The notes: generated from the letters alone by a model not told the origin. A stretch of DNA of 64,000 nucleotides from DASUSH01 sp963785155 (GCA_963785155.1 CAWAUB010000004.1:248001-312000), one strand, 5' to 3'; numbered from the stretch's first letter, positions 8,415 to 17,367 are shown. A program made the numbers and translations.

Positions 8415-9535
8415 GCGTCGCTCCCCGGGGCTCCGGCGGCCCGTTCATTGCGGATCTCGCCCTCGTGCGTGATGCAGGCGCCGGCGACGACCTCGTCCTC
8501 GAAGTTCAAGTTCAGGGTGCCCTCCTCGTCGACCAGCAGGCCAAGCAGGTTCTCCACGTTCTTCGCATAGAGCTGCGAGGCATGGGCGGCCATGTCGCTC
8601 GGCAGGTTGCGAGGCGCCATCACCTTCACACCGTCGACGTCGACCGTCTCCCCCGCCTTCGTCAGCTCGGTGTTGCCGCCGGTCTCGCCGGCGAGGTCGA
8701 TGATCACCGACCCCGGCGCCATGTTGCGCACTCCCTGCTCGGTGATCAGGATCGGCGCCTTGCGGCCGGGAATCTGGGCGGTGGTGATGATCACGTCCTG
8801 GCGGGTCGCGTTCTCGGCGAGCGCCTCGCGCACCTGCTCGTTTTCCTCCTCGGTGAGGGGCCGGGCGTAGCCGCCCTCGTCCTCCGCGTCGGGGATGAAG
8901 TCGAGCTCCAGCGGGCGGCCGCCGAGGCTGGCGATCTGCTCCCAGGCGGCGCGGCGGATGTCGAAGCCGGTGACGATCGCGCCCAGCCGCTTGGCGGTGG
9001 CGACCGCCTGCAGGCCGGCGACGCCCGCGCCGAGCACGAGCACCTTCGCGGGGGCGACCGTGCCGGCGGCGGTGGTCATCATCGGGAAGAAGCGGCCGGC
9101 CTCGCGGGCGGCGAGCAGGGTCGCCGCGTAGCCGGCGACGTTCGCCTGCGAGGACAGCGCGTCCATCGACTGGGCGCGGGTGATCCGCGGGATCGCCTCC
9201 ATCGCGAAGCTGGTCACGCCCGCCGAGGCGAGCGCCTTGTTCGAATCGCCCGCCGTCAGCGGGTTGAGGAAGCCGATCAGGACCTGGCCGCTGCGCAGCC
9301 GGCCAATCTCCTCGCTCGTTGGCGGCGCGACCTTGGCGACGACGTCGGCGTCCCAGCCGCCGTCGACGCTCGCGCCCGCCTCGGAGTACTCGGAGTCCGG
9401 GTGGCCCGATTCCACGCCCGCGCCAGCCTCGACGGCGACGTCGAGATTCTTCTCGGAAAGGCTCGTGACCGTGTCCGGGATGAGCGCTACACGACGCTCC
9501 CCCTCGGCCGATTCTCTGGGTACACCGACCTTCAA
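8411..9535 (-). CDS. pntA1: NAD(P) transhydrogenase subunit alpha 1 (NAD-binding)
   Basis: 374-residue soluble domain I, related to alanine dehydrogenase, which binds NAD(H) on the cytoplasmic side. Motifs visible are GVPRESAEGERRVALIPDTV at the N-terminus, QANVAGYAATLLAA, the nucleotide-binding VLVLGAGVAGLQAVATAKRLG with FDIRRAAWEQI after it, and the mobile-loop region APILITEQGVRNM. It is the first gene of the pntA1-pntA2-pntB operon. The 70-bp gap to the divergent FHA gene must hold the promoters of both; I cannot assign clear -35/-10 boxes. Confidence 0.96.
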   Translation of the reverse strand: MKVGVPRESAEGERRVALIPDTVTSLSEKNLDVAVEAGAGVESGHPDSEYSEAGASVDGGWDADVVAKVAPPTSEEIGRLRSGQVLIGFLNPLTAGDSNKALASAGVTSFAMEAIPRITRAQSMDALSSQANVAGYAATLLAAREAGRFFPMMTTAAGTVAPAKVLVLGAGVAGLQAVATAKRLGAIVTGFDIRRAAWEQIASLGGRPLELDFIPDAEDEGGYARPLTEEENEQVREALAENATRQDVIITTAQIPGRKAPILITEQGVRNMAPGSVIIDLAGETGGNTELTKAGETVDVDGVKVMAPRNLPSDMAAHASQLYAKNVENLLGLLVDEEGTLNLNFEDEVVAGACITHEGEIRNERAAGAPGSDA

Positions 9536-9605
9536 AGCGGGCGAGAGCCTAGTGGACGGCGCACCGAATCGAGCCCGTACCTCGGCGGGTTATGGTCAGC
9601 GAACC

Positions 9606-10277
9606 ATGACCGGACCTCGCGCGCAGAGCGCCCAGGAACTGAAGGACCAGATCGTCGCCGAGCGCGACGGCAGGCCGTTCCTCGTCTACCGCGACGAGGC
9701 GGAAGACCAGCAGATCCTCCGGGTCGAGGAGGAGACGAGCGAGCTCTGGATCGGCCGCAGTCCCTCGGCGGACATCCGGCTGGGCTGGGACGGGGAGGTT
9801 TCCGCCCTGCACGCCCAGCTCGAGTTCGTGCGTGAGGACTGCACGCTGGTGGACGACGGCCTCTCCACGAACGGCTCCTTCGTCAACGGCGAGCGGATCC
9901 GCGGCCGCAAGCGGCTGCGCGACGGCGACATGGTCAGGATCGGCAAGACCGTGATCCTCTACCGCGCGCCCGGCGACGCCGTCTCCGACTCGACCGAGCT
10001 CTCCTCGGACCCGCTCACCGCCGCGGATGTCTCCCCCGGCCAGCGGCGCGTTCTGGTCGAGCTCTGCCGTCCGTTCAAGGACGGTGCATCTTTCGCCAAT
10101 CCGGCGACGAACAACCAGATCGCGGGTGAGCTTCACCTGAGCGTCGATGCGGTCAAGACCCACCTCCGCGCGCTATTCGAGAAGTTCGGCGTCGAGGACC
10201 TGCCGCAGAACCAGAAACGGCTGGCGCTCGTCGAGCGGGCCCTGCAGAGCGGCCTGATCATCGACAAAGACCTTTAG
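9606..10277 (+). CDS. FHA-domain protein with a C-terminal LuxR-like helix-turn-helix
   Basis: 223 residues from ATG 9606. The FHA phosphothreonine-binding domain spans about residues 25-115, with WIGRSPSADIRL, the Ser/His strand VSALHAQLEF and the DDGLSTNGSFVNG loop. The C-terminal 80 residues contain NNQIAGELHLSVDAVKTHLR followed by ALFEKFG, resembling the DNA-recognition helices of LuxR/NarL regulators. It could bind a phosphorylated partner and DNA. A Ser/Thr kinase gene lies about 2 kb downstream on the other strand, making a link plausible but unproven. It is divergent from the pnt operon. Confidence 0.85.
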   Translation: MTGPRAQSAQELKDQIVAERDGRPFLVYRDEAEDQQILRVEEETSELWIGRSPSADIRLGWDGEVSALHAQLEFVREDCTLVDDGLSTNGSFVNGERIRGRKRLRDGDMVRIGKTVILYRAPGDAVSDSTELSSDPLTAADVSPGQRRVLVELCRPFKDGASFANPATNNQIAGELHLSVDAVKTHLRALFEKFGVEDLPQNQKRLALVERALQSGLIIDKDL

Positions 10278-10279
10278 AG

Positions 10280-10294
10280 CCACCTCATAGGTGG
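10280..10294. terminator. Small hairpin just after the FHA gene
   Basis: A 6-bp perfect stem (CCACCT pairing with AGGTGG) closed by a CAT triloop, three bases beyond the FHA stop. It may end FHA transcription or lie in the leader of the next gene. No T-run follows, so the assignment is weak. Confidence 0.35.
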
Positions 10295-10396
10295 AGCTCA
10301 GTTCACCCCTGGGATGCCTAGCCGGGGGTCGGTTTCTCTCCGAAACTCGTTGCATCGGGTCAATCGAGATCCGGACAACGAAAACAAGGAGAAATC

Positions 10397-11011
10397 ATGT
10401 TCAAGAGCAAGACCCTCACCCGCCGCCTCTCCCTCGCACTCGGGACCGTCGGCGCGGCACTGATGATCGCCCCGGCCAGCGGCCTGGCGGCCACCACGTT
10501 CGGCACGAACCTCGGTCCGGACCTGCAGCCGTCGAACGCCGGACAGCCGCACCCGTGTGCGGACAGCACCGGTGTCGCCGGTGACTGCACCTGGGTCGAG
10601 AACGAGGCCTACACGAACGGTGCCCAGGGCATCGAGACGGTGGCCCCGAAGACCGGCACGATCAAGAAGATCAGCTGGATCGCCGGCGCCCCTGGTTCCT
10701 TCAAGTTCCAGGTCGTGAAGGTGAAGGCCAACGGCCAGGCGAAGGCGACGTTCGAGTCGAAGACCATCAACTACAACGGTCAGTCCGACCCCAACGCCGA
10801 CACCTACGAGATCGAGTCCGCCAAGGTCAAGGCGCCGGTCAAGAAGGGTCAGTACCTGGCGATCAACGCGACCGAGACGAGCATGCTCCGCTGCAGCTCC
10901 GGTGGAGACAACATCCTCCTCTACCAGCCCGCGCTCGACGTCGGCGACCCGTTCGCTCCGCAGACCGCGGACGACGGCTGCTGGCTCCTGCTCCAGGCCA
11001 AGGTCAAGTAG
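10397..11011 (+). CDS. Secreted protein of unknown function
   Basis: 204 residues with a strong Shine-Dalgarno (AAGGAG about 8 nt before the ATG) and a clear signal peptide (LSLALGTVGAALMIAPASG, cleavage near LAA). The mature part is beta-rich with Lys-Val repeats and four cysteines, including PCAD, DCTW and LRCSSGGDN. The shape suggests a compact extracellular beta-sandwich. No catalytic motif is recognised. The good ribosome-binding site and the strong terminator after it suggest substantial expression. The 119-nt leader before it holds a loose inverted repeat of C and G runs but no recognised riboswitch. Confidence 0.8.
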   Translation: MFKSKTLTRRLSLALGTVGAALMIAPASGLAATTFGTNLGPDLQPSNAGQPHPCADSTGVAGDCTWVENEAYTNGAQGIETVAPKTGTIKKISWIAGAPGSFKFQVVKVKANGQAKATFESKTINYNGQSDPNADTYEIESAKVKAPVKKGQYLAINATETSMLRCSSGGDNILLYQPALDVGDPFAPQTADDGCWLLLQAKVK

Positions 11012-11013
11012 CC

Positions 11014-11539
11014 CTAAGGCTCGCCTAGGGAGTGCGACGGGGCCCCGCGAGGGGCCCCGTCGCCGTTCCCGCGTTCGGTGAGCTGAACGATCGGGATCGT
11101 CCGGCCCGCCTTCCCGGCGTCGCGGCGGTAGGTCGCGTACGGCGCGAAGACGTTGTCGGCGAGCGGCCAGATCCGTTCGCGCTCCGCCTCTTCGGTGACC
11201 ACGGTCGCCCGCATCGGGATCCCGCCGAACGTGACGTCGGGGTTGGCGCGCAGGTTGTGGAACCAGGCCGGGTGATGCTCGGCGCCGGCCGCGAGGCGAT
11301 GACGTGACCCGATCGATCGTGGAAGTAGATGACCGCGTTCGCCGCAGCGCGCCGCTCTTCGCACCGCGCGTCTCCAGCAGCGGTGGGAAGGCCCAGCCCA
11401 GCGCCGCGGGTGGCCCGAGGAGGTAGGGTCGCCTTCCAGAGTGCAGATGAACCTCCACGCGGGTCGTGGAGAACGGGCGAAGGCGCGGCTGAACCAGCTG
11501 CGCGGGCGGGGGGTCGACGTACTTGAGCCCTGCCGCCAC
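11014..11539 (-). pseudogene. Ddn-like deazaflavin (F420)-dependent nitroreductase, broken in several frames
   Basis: Pieces of a Ddn-family protein occur in three frames. Frame one, from GTG 11539, reads AAGLKYVDPPPAQLV and LLETRGAKSG. A second gives NAVIYFHDRSGHVIAS. A third gives HPAWFHNLRANPDVTFGG, RIWPLADNVFAPYATY and IPIVQLTERG. These match the usual order of the family, which binds F420H2 through the HPAWxxNLRANP region. At least two indels are needed to restore about 175 residues, so it is a pseudogene or was hit by repeated sequence error. It starts two bases after the kinase-propeller stop, suggesting co-transcription. Its 3' end contains the neighbouring gene's terminator hairpin. 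Confidence 0.7.
11034..11063 (+). terminator. Perfect 13-bp GC-rich hairpin after the secreted-protein gene
   Basis: The stem GCGACGGGGCCCC pairs exactly with GGGGCCCCGTCGC around a GCGA tetraloop (GNRA type). It lies 22 nt after the stop at 11011. No U-tract follows, as is common in high-GC actinobacteria. It also lies inside the 3' end of the convergent Ddn-like gene, so it may act in both directions. Confidence 0.85.
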
Positions 11540-11541
11540 GG

Positions 11542-13645
11542 TTACGGCCGGACCCGGTAGACCGCCTCGCCCTCGCCGCCGGAGACGTAGAGGAACTTCT
11601 CGCCGCCGGCGACCTCCTCGGGCGAGCCTGGGGCCGCCATCTCCTGAGTTTCCTCGGTGGCCGGATCGATCCGGGTGACCGCGCCGCCGCCGTTGGCGAC
11701 CCAAACGGAGCCGAAGGCCGCGGTGACGCCGCGGGGCTCGTCGGCGACTGCGATCGGCTCGCCCGGCTTGCCCGAGGCGGCATCGATCGGAGTGACCGTG
11801 TCGTCGTCCGTGTTCGCGACCCACACGGTCCCACCCTCGACCGCGATGCCCTTCGGGTTGGCGCCGACGGTGATCGTCTCGACGACCTCGTTCGACTTCT
11901 CGCCGATCTGGGAGACGGTGCCATCGCCACGGTTAGTGACCCAGACGAAGCCCTCGCCGATCGCGATCCCGTGCGGCTCGGTACCCACCGGGATCGGATC
12001 GAGGGGCGTCGCCGTCGTCTTCGAGGTATCGACCGGGGTGACCGTGTTGGAACCGGCGTTGGTGACGTAGATGCCCTCGGCATGGGCGATCGCGCGCGGG
12101 GTGACGCCGACCGGGATCCGGGACTGCTCTCCGGTGTCGCCGTTGATCCTCAGGACCGCGTTCTCCTCGCTGAGCGCGACGTAGATCGACGCCGGCCCGA
12201 CGGTCACGCCTTCCGGCGCAGGCAGGTTCTCGATCGTGTTGACGGTCTCCTTGGTCTTCGGGTCGATCTCGGTCAGCGTGCCGCCGTTGCGACTGCCGAC
12301 CCAGAGATGGTCGAAGCCCACCGCGATGCCGACGGGGAAGCCGTCGACCGCGATCTCGCCCGGCATCACCTCGGCATCGCCGAACTCCTCCTCACTTCCA
12401 CCCCCACCTGACCCCGTGTCCTCGGCCTGGGTGGTGTCCGCGGTGGTCGTCGGCTCCTCCTCGCCACCGGAAAGCGCGATCACCGCAATCACCGCGGCGA
12501 CACCAACCGCCATGAGGATCGCGGGCACGGTGAGCCGGCGGCGTCGCACCGTGGAATCCCGCCGAGGCAGCGACGCGGTAGCGCGCTCCTCGTCCGCGAA
12601 CGTCCCAAACGTCTCGGTTTCTGAGGGGGTTTGGGACGTTCGCGCGTCCGTGGGGGTCCTCCGGGGGTGGGTGTGGGGCCGTGGGTTCCTCCAGCGGCGC
12701 CGTCGGTGGCGCCGCCGCCGCAGTCGCGCTCGCCACCGTCGCCGGTGCCGCCTGGCCGATCGCGACCGTTCGCTCCTCCTCGCTCACCGTCCGGCCCTCG
12801 ACGGCCGCGACCGCCGCGCGGCCCAGGTCGCCGGCGGATTGGAAGCGCTTCTCCGGGTCCTTGGCCATCGAGCGGGCGACGGCGTCGGCGAGCGCGGCGG
12901 GGACCTCCGGGCGAAGCTCGCGCAGGTCCGGCGGCGGCTCCTGCAGGTGCGCGTACATCTTCGCCACCTTCTCCGTCTGCTTCGCGAACGGGGTCGAGCC
13001 GGCGAGCATCTCGTGCAGGAGGCAGCCGAGGGCGTAGACGTCCGTGCGTGCGTCGAGTCGCTCGCCCTTGATCTGCTCCGGCGCCGCGTAGTCGATGGTC
13101 CCGATGAAGGCACCGCTGGCCGTCAGACCCGTCTGCGAGTCGATCGCCCGAGCGAGGCCGAAGTCGGTCAAGTACGCGTGGTCACCCTCGTCGCGGTGCT
13201 CGATCAGGACGTTCCCCGGCTTGATGTCGCGGTGGATCAGCCCGCGGGAGTGCGCTGCGTCGAGCGCCGCGGCCACCTGGGTCAGGATGGCGACCGCGTC
13301 ATCCGGGCCGAGAAAGCCCTCGCGATTGAGCAGGCCACGGACGTCGGTCCCCTCGACGTAGTCCATCGTGACGAAGAGGAGGCCCTCCTCCTCGCCGGCG
13401 TGGTGAACCGAGACGACGTTGGGGTGGCGGATCGAGACCGCGATCCGCGACTCCGTCTGGAAGCGCTGGCGAAAGCTCTCGTCGCCGACCAGGTCGGGCG
13501 AGATCACCTTGAGCGCGACGACGTGGTCCAGGACCAGGTGCGTCGCGCGGTAGACGACGCCCATCCCCCCGCGCCCAGCGATCCCTTCGATCCGATGGCC
13601 GGCGAAGATCGTCCCGTCGGGGAGGTTGCCGCTGAGCCGCTCCAT
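11542..13645 (-). CDS. PknB-like Ser/Thr kinase with transmembrane helix and extracellular YVTN beta-propeller (frame-disrupted)
   Basis: Cytoplasmic kinase domain at residues 1-270: glycine loop IAGRGGMGVVYRA, catalytic Lys in VALKVI, HRDIKPGN loop, DFGLA, and APE in YAAPEQIKG. A Pro/Thr-rich linker follows. In the next frame one transmembrane helix (TVPAILMAVGVAAVIAVIAL) precedes seven YVTN-type blades (for example GEGFVWVTNRGDGTVSQI and VEGGTVWVANTDDDTVTPID). Acidic Thr/Ser-rich sequence upstream of GTG 12549 stays open in the propeller frame into the kinase linker. The two therefore appear to be one receptor-kinase gene of about 701 codons, broken once in a G-run region at about 12650-12690. 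The ligand is unknown. Confidence 0.85.
12595..12644. repeat. 16-bp perfect inverted repeat inside the kinase linker
   Basis: Arms at 12595-12610 and 12629-12644 are exact reverse complements (core GAACGTCCCAAAC against GTTTGGGACGTTC) with an 18-nt loop. It lies in the Thr/Ser-rich linker between the kinase and the membrane helix, beside the point where the frame breaks. A stable hairpin could explain a sequencing indel or affect mRNA. Confidence 0.85.
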
Positions 13646-13664
13646 CTCATGCAGATGAGATTGA

Positions 13665-13695
13665 GCCGAACCGGACGCGAAGCGGAGGATTCGGC
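13665..13695. terminator. Possible hairpin between the F420 oxidoreductase and the kinase gene
   Basis: GCCGAA at 13665-13670 pairs with TTCGGC at 13690-13695, extended by CC/GG with one bulge. On the minus strand it could end the betaine-importer operon before the kinase gene. No U-run follows in that direction. A second small inverted repeat (ATCTCAT/ATGAGAT, 13644-13661) overlaps the kinase start codon. Confidence 0.35.
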
Positions 13696-13747
13696 GTTTT
13701 CATTCCGGGCTCATTCTCCCGCTATCGCGGTGTCAGGGGAGCGCGGC

Positions 13748-14818
13748 TCAGGCGGGAGCGCCGACGCCGACCAGCGAAGCCATCCGCTCGAGCGTGTGGC
13801 TGCGCTCGCCCGGGTCCATCTGGATGAAGCTGCAGATCAGCCGGTCCGCGCCGATCGACTTGAACTTCTCGACCCGCTCGGCGACCTGCTCCTCGGTGCC
13901 GACGAGGGAGGTCGCGTCGACAAGCTCATCCGGGATCGCCGCGTAGGCCTCGTCGCGCTTGCCGTCGAGGTAGAGCGACTGGACCTCGTCGGCGACCTCA
14001 CCGAACCCGAAGCGGTGGGTGAGGTCCACGTAGAAGTTGGTCTTGCGGCTGCCCATGCCTCCGAGGTAGAGCAGGAGCCCAGTCTTGACGACCGCGCGGG
14101 CCGTGTCGAGGTCGCCGTCGATCGCGACCTGGACGGTCGGCGAGACCTCCAGGTCGGAGCGGGTGCGCCCGCCCTTCTCGAAACCGGCCTCCAGGTGCTC
14201 GCCCCAGGTCTCCTCGAACGCGTCCGGCGAGGAGAAGATCGGGATCCAGCCGTCGCAGATCTCGGCCGCCATCTCGACCGACTTGCGGCCGATCGCGCCG
14301 ACGAAGACCGGGATCTCGTTGCGGACGGGATGGGTGTTCAGCTTCAGGGCCTTGCCCTGGCCCGTCACGCCCTCGCCCTCCATCAGCGGCAGCGTGTAGT
14401 GCTCGCCCGAATGCTCGAGGCGGTCCTCGCGGGCGACGATCTTCCGCACCACCTCGATGTACTCGCGGGTCCGGCCCCACGGCTTCGCGTACGGGATCCC
14501 GTACCAGCCCTCCGAGACCTGCGGCCCCGACGGGCCGAAGCCGAAGAGGAACCGGCCTCCCGAGAGCGCGTCGATCGTCATCCCGGCCATTGCCGCCGCC
14601 GCGGGCGGGCGTGCCGGGACCTGCATGATCGCCGCGCCGAGCTTGATCGTCTCCGTCTGCGGGGCCAACCAGGCGAGGACGCTGACGACGTCGGAGCCGT
14701 ACGACTCGGCCGCCCAGACCGAGTCGTATCCGGCCCGCTCGGCCGCCTGGACGATGGCGACCGCGTCCTCGCCCTGGGGCCCGATGCCCCAGTAGCCGAG
14801 GTTGATCCCGAGCTTCAC
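13748..14818 (-). CDS. LLM-class F420-dependent oxidoreductase
   Basis: 356-residue luciferase-like (beta/alpha)8 flavin/F420 enzyme. Seen: INLGYWG start, YDSVWAAESYGSD, IKLGAAIMQVPARPPAAAAM, the loop DALSGGRFLFGFGPSGPQV, and FVGAIGRKSVEMAAEICDGW. The sequence resembles the actinobacterial TIGR03559-type F420 subfamily rather than bacterial luciferases. The substrate is unknown. It starts with GTG one base after the stop of the betaine-type binding protein, so it is the last gene of that importer operon. This is an unusual partner and may indicate metabolism of the imported compound. Confidence 0.85.
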   Translation of the reverse strand: MKLGINLGYWGIGPQGEDAVAIVQAAERAGYDSVWAAESYGSDVVSVLAWLAPQTETIKLGAAIMQVPARPPAAAAMAGMTIDALSGGRFLFGFGPSGPQVSEGWYGIPYAKPWGRTREYIEVVRKIVAREDRLEHSGEHYTLPLMEGEGVTGQGKALKLNTHPVRNEIPVFVGAIGRKSVEMAAEICDGWIPIFSSPDAFEETWGEHLEAGFEKGGRTRSDLEVSPTVQVAIDGDLDTARAVVKTGLLLYLGGMGSRKTNFYVDLTHRFGFGEVADEVQSLYLDGKRDEAYAAIPDELVDATSLVGTEEQVAERVEKFKSIGADRLICSFIQMDPGERSHTLERMASLVGVGAPA

Positions 14819-14819
14819 G

Positions 14820-15821
14820 CTACGAGGCCTCGATGTACCCGAACTCCTCCAGGTACTCCTTGGCGGCGTCCGCCGGGTCCTCCTTGTCGACGTCCACCTT
14901 GGCGTTCAGCTCCTGCATGACCTCGAGCGTCAGGTCGCCCTGGACCTTGACGATCGTGTCCTCGTAGTCGGTACCGGCCTCGTCGACCGATTCCTGCGTG
15001 GCAACGAAGGTCACGTTGCCCGCAGGCAGCACTCCCTGGTCGTCCTCGAGGATCGTGTACTTGTCCGGGTCGGTGTAGAGCTGGGCGTCGGTGGTGAACA
15101 GGATCGACAGATCCGCGTCCTCCTTGTCGAGCACCTCGTAGCGCAGGCCGATGTCGACCGGCGTGAACGAGTTGAAGTCGAGCCCGTAGTTCTCCTCGAG
15201 CCCGACCAGGCAGTCGATCCGCTGCGGACACTCGGGGGAGCCGTACAGGTCGAGGTCCTCCGACTGTCCTTCGAGGTCGGAGATGTTCTCGACCCCGAGC
15301 TCATCCGCCGTCGAGGTCAGGAGGCCAACCGCGTTGGCGCTCGAGAACTCCGTCGGCGGGAAGGCGACGAGGCCCTTCTCCTGGAAGTCGGCCTGCGCCT
15401 GGTCGACGGCCTCCTGGCCGTCGGACGGGACGTCCTCCGGCGCCGCCTTGAAGAACGAGGTGAGCGCGGTCGAGGTGTACTCCGGATAGCCGGAGATCTC
15501 GCCGTTCTCGAGGGCCTTCAGCGCCACCACTTCGGAGCCGAGGTTGAGGTCGGTGGAGACGTCGTAGCCGGCCGCCTCGAGGGCCTGCGAGTAGATCTCG
15601 CCGAGCACGATCTGCTCGGTGAAGTTCTTCGAGCCCACGGTCAGCTTGACCGCGCTGTTATCCGGGTTCTCCTCGATCAGGTTGGCGTCGGCGCTCTCCG
15701 AGCTGCCGCTGTCGCCGGAGTCGCTGGACTCGTCATCCGAGCCGCAGGCCGCAAAGCCCGTCGCCATCGCGAAAACGACGATCAGCGCCAGGAAAAGTCG
15801 TAGCCGAACGTGGTTGGTCAT
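14820..15821 (-). CDS. Glycine betaine/choline-type ABC transporter substrate-binding lipoprotein
   Basis: 333 residues. A signal peptide ends in the lipobox FAAC (Cys26), so the protein is lipid-anchored outside the membrane. An Asp/Ser-rich linker leads to an OpuC/OsmF-type type II binding domain: KLTVGSKNFTEQIVLGEIYS, GSEVVALKALENGEISGYPE, EYTSTALTSF, LVGLEENYGLDFNSF and FTTDAQLYTD. It delivers quaternary ammonium osmoprotectants to the permeases encoded upstream in the operon. The exact ligand (betaine, choline, carnitine or ergothioneine) is not predictable by eye; an ergothioneine link is conceivable because egt genes lie about 14 kb away. Confidence 0.9.
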   Translation of the reverse strand: MTNHVRLRLFLALIVVFAMATGFAACGSDDESSDSGDSGSSESADANLIEENPDNSAVKLTVGSKNFTEQIVLGEIYSQALEAAGYDVSTDLNLGSEVVALKALENGEISGYPEYTSTALTSFFKAAPEDVPSDGQEAVDQAQADFQEKGLVAFPPTEFSSANAVGLLTSTADELGVENISDLEGQSEDLDLYGSPECPQRIDCLVGLEENYGLDFNSFTPVDIGLRYEVLDKEDADLSILFTTDAQLYTDPDKYTILEDDQGVLPAGNVTFVATQESVDEAGTDYEDTIVKVQGDLTLEVMQELNAKVDVDKEDPADAAKEYLEEFGYIEAS

Positions 15822-15874
15822 TCGTGTCTCCCTCAGTTAGTCGCCAGGCCCCGAGCCGGCGGTCTACGCGGATC

Positions 15875-16654
15875 CTATGCGTCTGCACTCACCGAACGTC
15901 GGGCGAGCCGCCAGCCGAAGAGCGATCGGGGAGTCTCCGCTCGCAGAGCCTTCGGCGTGAGCAGGCGCTGCAGCCCGGCGAGCAGCAGCTCGACGGTGAG
16001 CGCGAGCAGGGCCACCAGGATCGCTCCGGCGACAACGCCCTCGTCGCCGAAGACGTTCGGGTTGATGATGAAGTTGCCGAGGGTGAGGACGCCGGCGAGG
16101 GGCGCGATCGCGGCCGTCGCGATGATGTTGATCGCGCCCGTTCGGACGCCGCCCATGATCGTCGGCACGGCGAGCGGCAGCTCGACCTTGCGGATCACCT
16201 CGAACCCGGTCATGCCCATTCCCCGCGCCGCCTCGACCGCGGTCCGGTCGACCTGGCGGATGCCGACGTACGCGTTGGTGAGGATCGGCGGGATCCCGAG
16301 GATCATCAGGGCGATCGTCAGGTTGAGCACCCCGACCCCGATGAAGGCGACCATGATCGCGATCAGCGCGAGCTCCGGGATCGCCCGGCCCGCGTTGCCG
16401 AGCGCGACGGCGATCAGCTCGCCGCTACCGCGGTGACCGAGGTAGACGCCGATCGGCACCGCGATCAGGACCGCGAGCGCAAGGGCAAGCCCGCTGATCC
16501 AGATGTGCGTGCCCATGAACTCGCCGACCTGCCCCAGGCCCCCGATCTCTCCGCGTACCCCGACCCCGGTGCGCGGGGTGAAGATGAACTCGACCGCGCC
16601 ACCGAAGGTGTCGAAGAAGCTGGCGACGAGCGGCCAGACGACGAGCTGGCTCAT
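15875..16654 (-). CDS. Betaine/choline-type ABC transporter permease (second)
   Basis: 259-residue inner-membrane permease with about six helices. The EAA-type coupling loop reads EAARGMGMTGFEVIRKVELP, followed by LAVPTIMGGVRTGAINIIATA, as in OpuCB/OpuCD. An N-terminal insert (residues 15-45) contains a helix and GVRGEIGGLGQVGEFMG. The ATG at 16654 overlaps the stop of the other permease by four bases. It forms the membrane channel with the permease encoded at 16651-17367 and is powered by the upstream ATPase. The C-terminus is rich in arginine. Confidence 0.92.
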   Translation of the reverse strand: MSQLVVWPLVASFFDTFGGAVEFIFTPRTGVGVRGEIGGLGQVGEFMGTHIWISGLALALAVLIAVPIGVYLGHRGSGELIAVALGNAGRAIPELALIAIMVAFIGVGVLNLTIALMILGIPPILTNAYVGIRQVDRTAVEAARGMGMTGFEVIRKVELPLAVPTIMGGVRTGAINIIATAAIAPLAGVLTLGNFIINPNVFGDEGVVAGAILVALLALTVELLLAGLQRLLTPKALRAETPRSLFGWRLARRSVSADA

Positions 16655-17367
16655 ATCGCCTTCACCCGCCGCCACGGTGCAAGCCAGCGCTGCAGGCCGA
16701 TGTAGAGGACGTCGAAGAAGACCGCCATCAGGATCGCGATCGAGCTGGCGACGACGATCCCCGTCTTGAACACATCTCGGAGAATTCCATTGGTGTAGAT
16801 CTCCTCGCCGAGGCCGCCGCCGCCGGCGAAGATCGCGAGCGTCGCGATCGCGACGGTGGACACGGTCGCGATCCGCAGGCCCGCGATGATCTCCGGCACC
16901 GCCAGGGGTAATTCGACCCGCCAGAGCAGCTGGCGATCGGTCATCCCCATCCCCCGTCCAGCGTCCTTGGACGACTCGGGCACGTTGCCGAGGCCGGTGA
17001 CCATGTTGCGGTAGATGATCTGGAGCGTGTAGAGCGTCAGCGCGATCACAGCCGTCAGGTTGCCGCGGTGGGTGATCGGGAGGAGCAGCAGGAACAGGGC
17101 GATCGACGGGATCGTGTAGAGCACCCCGCTGGCCCCGGTGAACGTCGGCACCAGCCAGCGGCGGCGGTGCGAGAGGACCGCCATGCCGAGCGCGATCAGG
17201 AACCCGGCAGCGACCGAGACCGCCACGAGCAGAAGGTGCTCGAGCGTCGGCCCGATGTAGTCGCTGATGTTCTCGCCGATCCAGCCGAAGCAGATCGTCG
17301 TGTTCTCCCGGACGCAATCCGCTGCGCTCCCCGCCGAGCGATCGGTAAAGAAGCCCTCGTCGTTCAT
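16651..17367 (-). CDS. Betaine/choline-type ABC transporter permease (first)
   Basis: 238 residues with five to six helices. The coupling loop is DAGRGMGMTDRQLLWRVELP followed by LAVPEIIAGLRIATVSTVAI, and the periplasmic side has a GGGGLGEEIYTNGI loop, all typical of OpuC/OsmW-like permeases. Its ATG overlaps the ATPase stop (ATGA, 17364-17367) and its stop overlaps the next permease start, so ATPase and both permeases are translated as a coupled block. Two different permeases imply a heterodimeric channel. Confidence 0.92.
   Translation of the reverse strand: MNDEGFFTDRSAGSAADCVRENTTICFGWIGENISDYIGPTLEHLLLVAVSVAAGFLIALGMAVLSHRRRWLVPTFTGASGVLYTIPSIALFLLLLPITHRGNLTAVIALTLYTLQIIYRNMVTGLGNVPESSKDAGRGMGMTDRQLLWRVELPLAVPEIIAGLRIATVSTVAIATLAIFAGGGGLGEEIYTNGILRDVFKTGIVVASSIAILMAVFFDVLYIGLQRWLAPWRRVKAI

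Noticed and set aside
10278..10396. Riboswitch or regulatory RNA in the leader of the secreted-protein gene
   Set aside because: Only a 6-bp hairpin and a loose C/G-run inverted repeat were found; no conserved riboswitch motif is visible.
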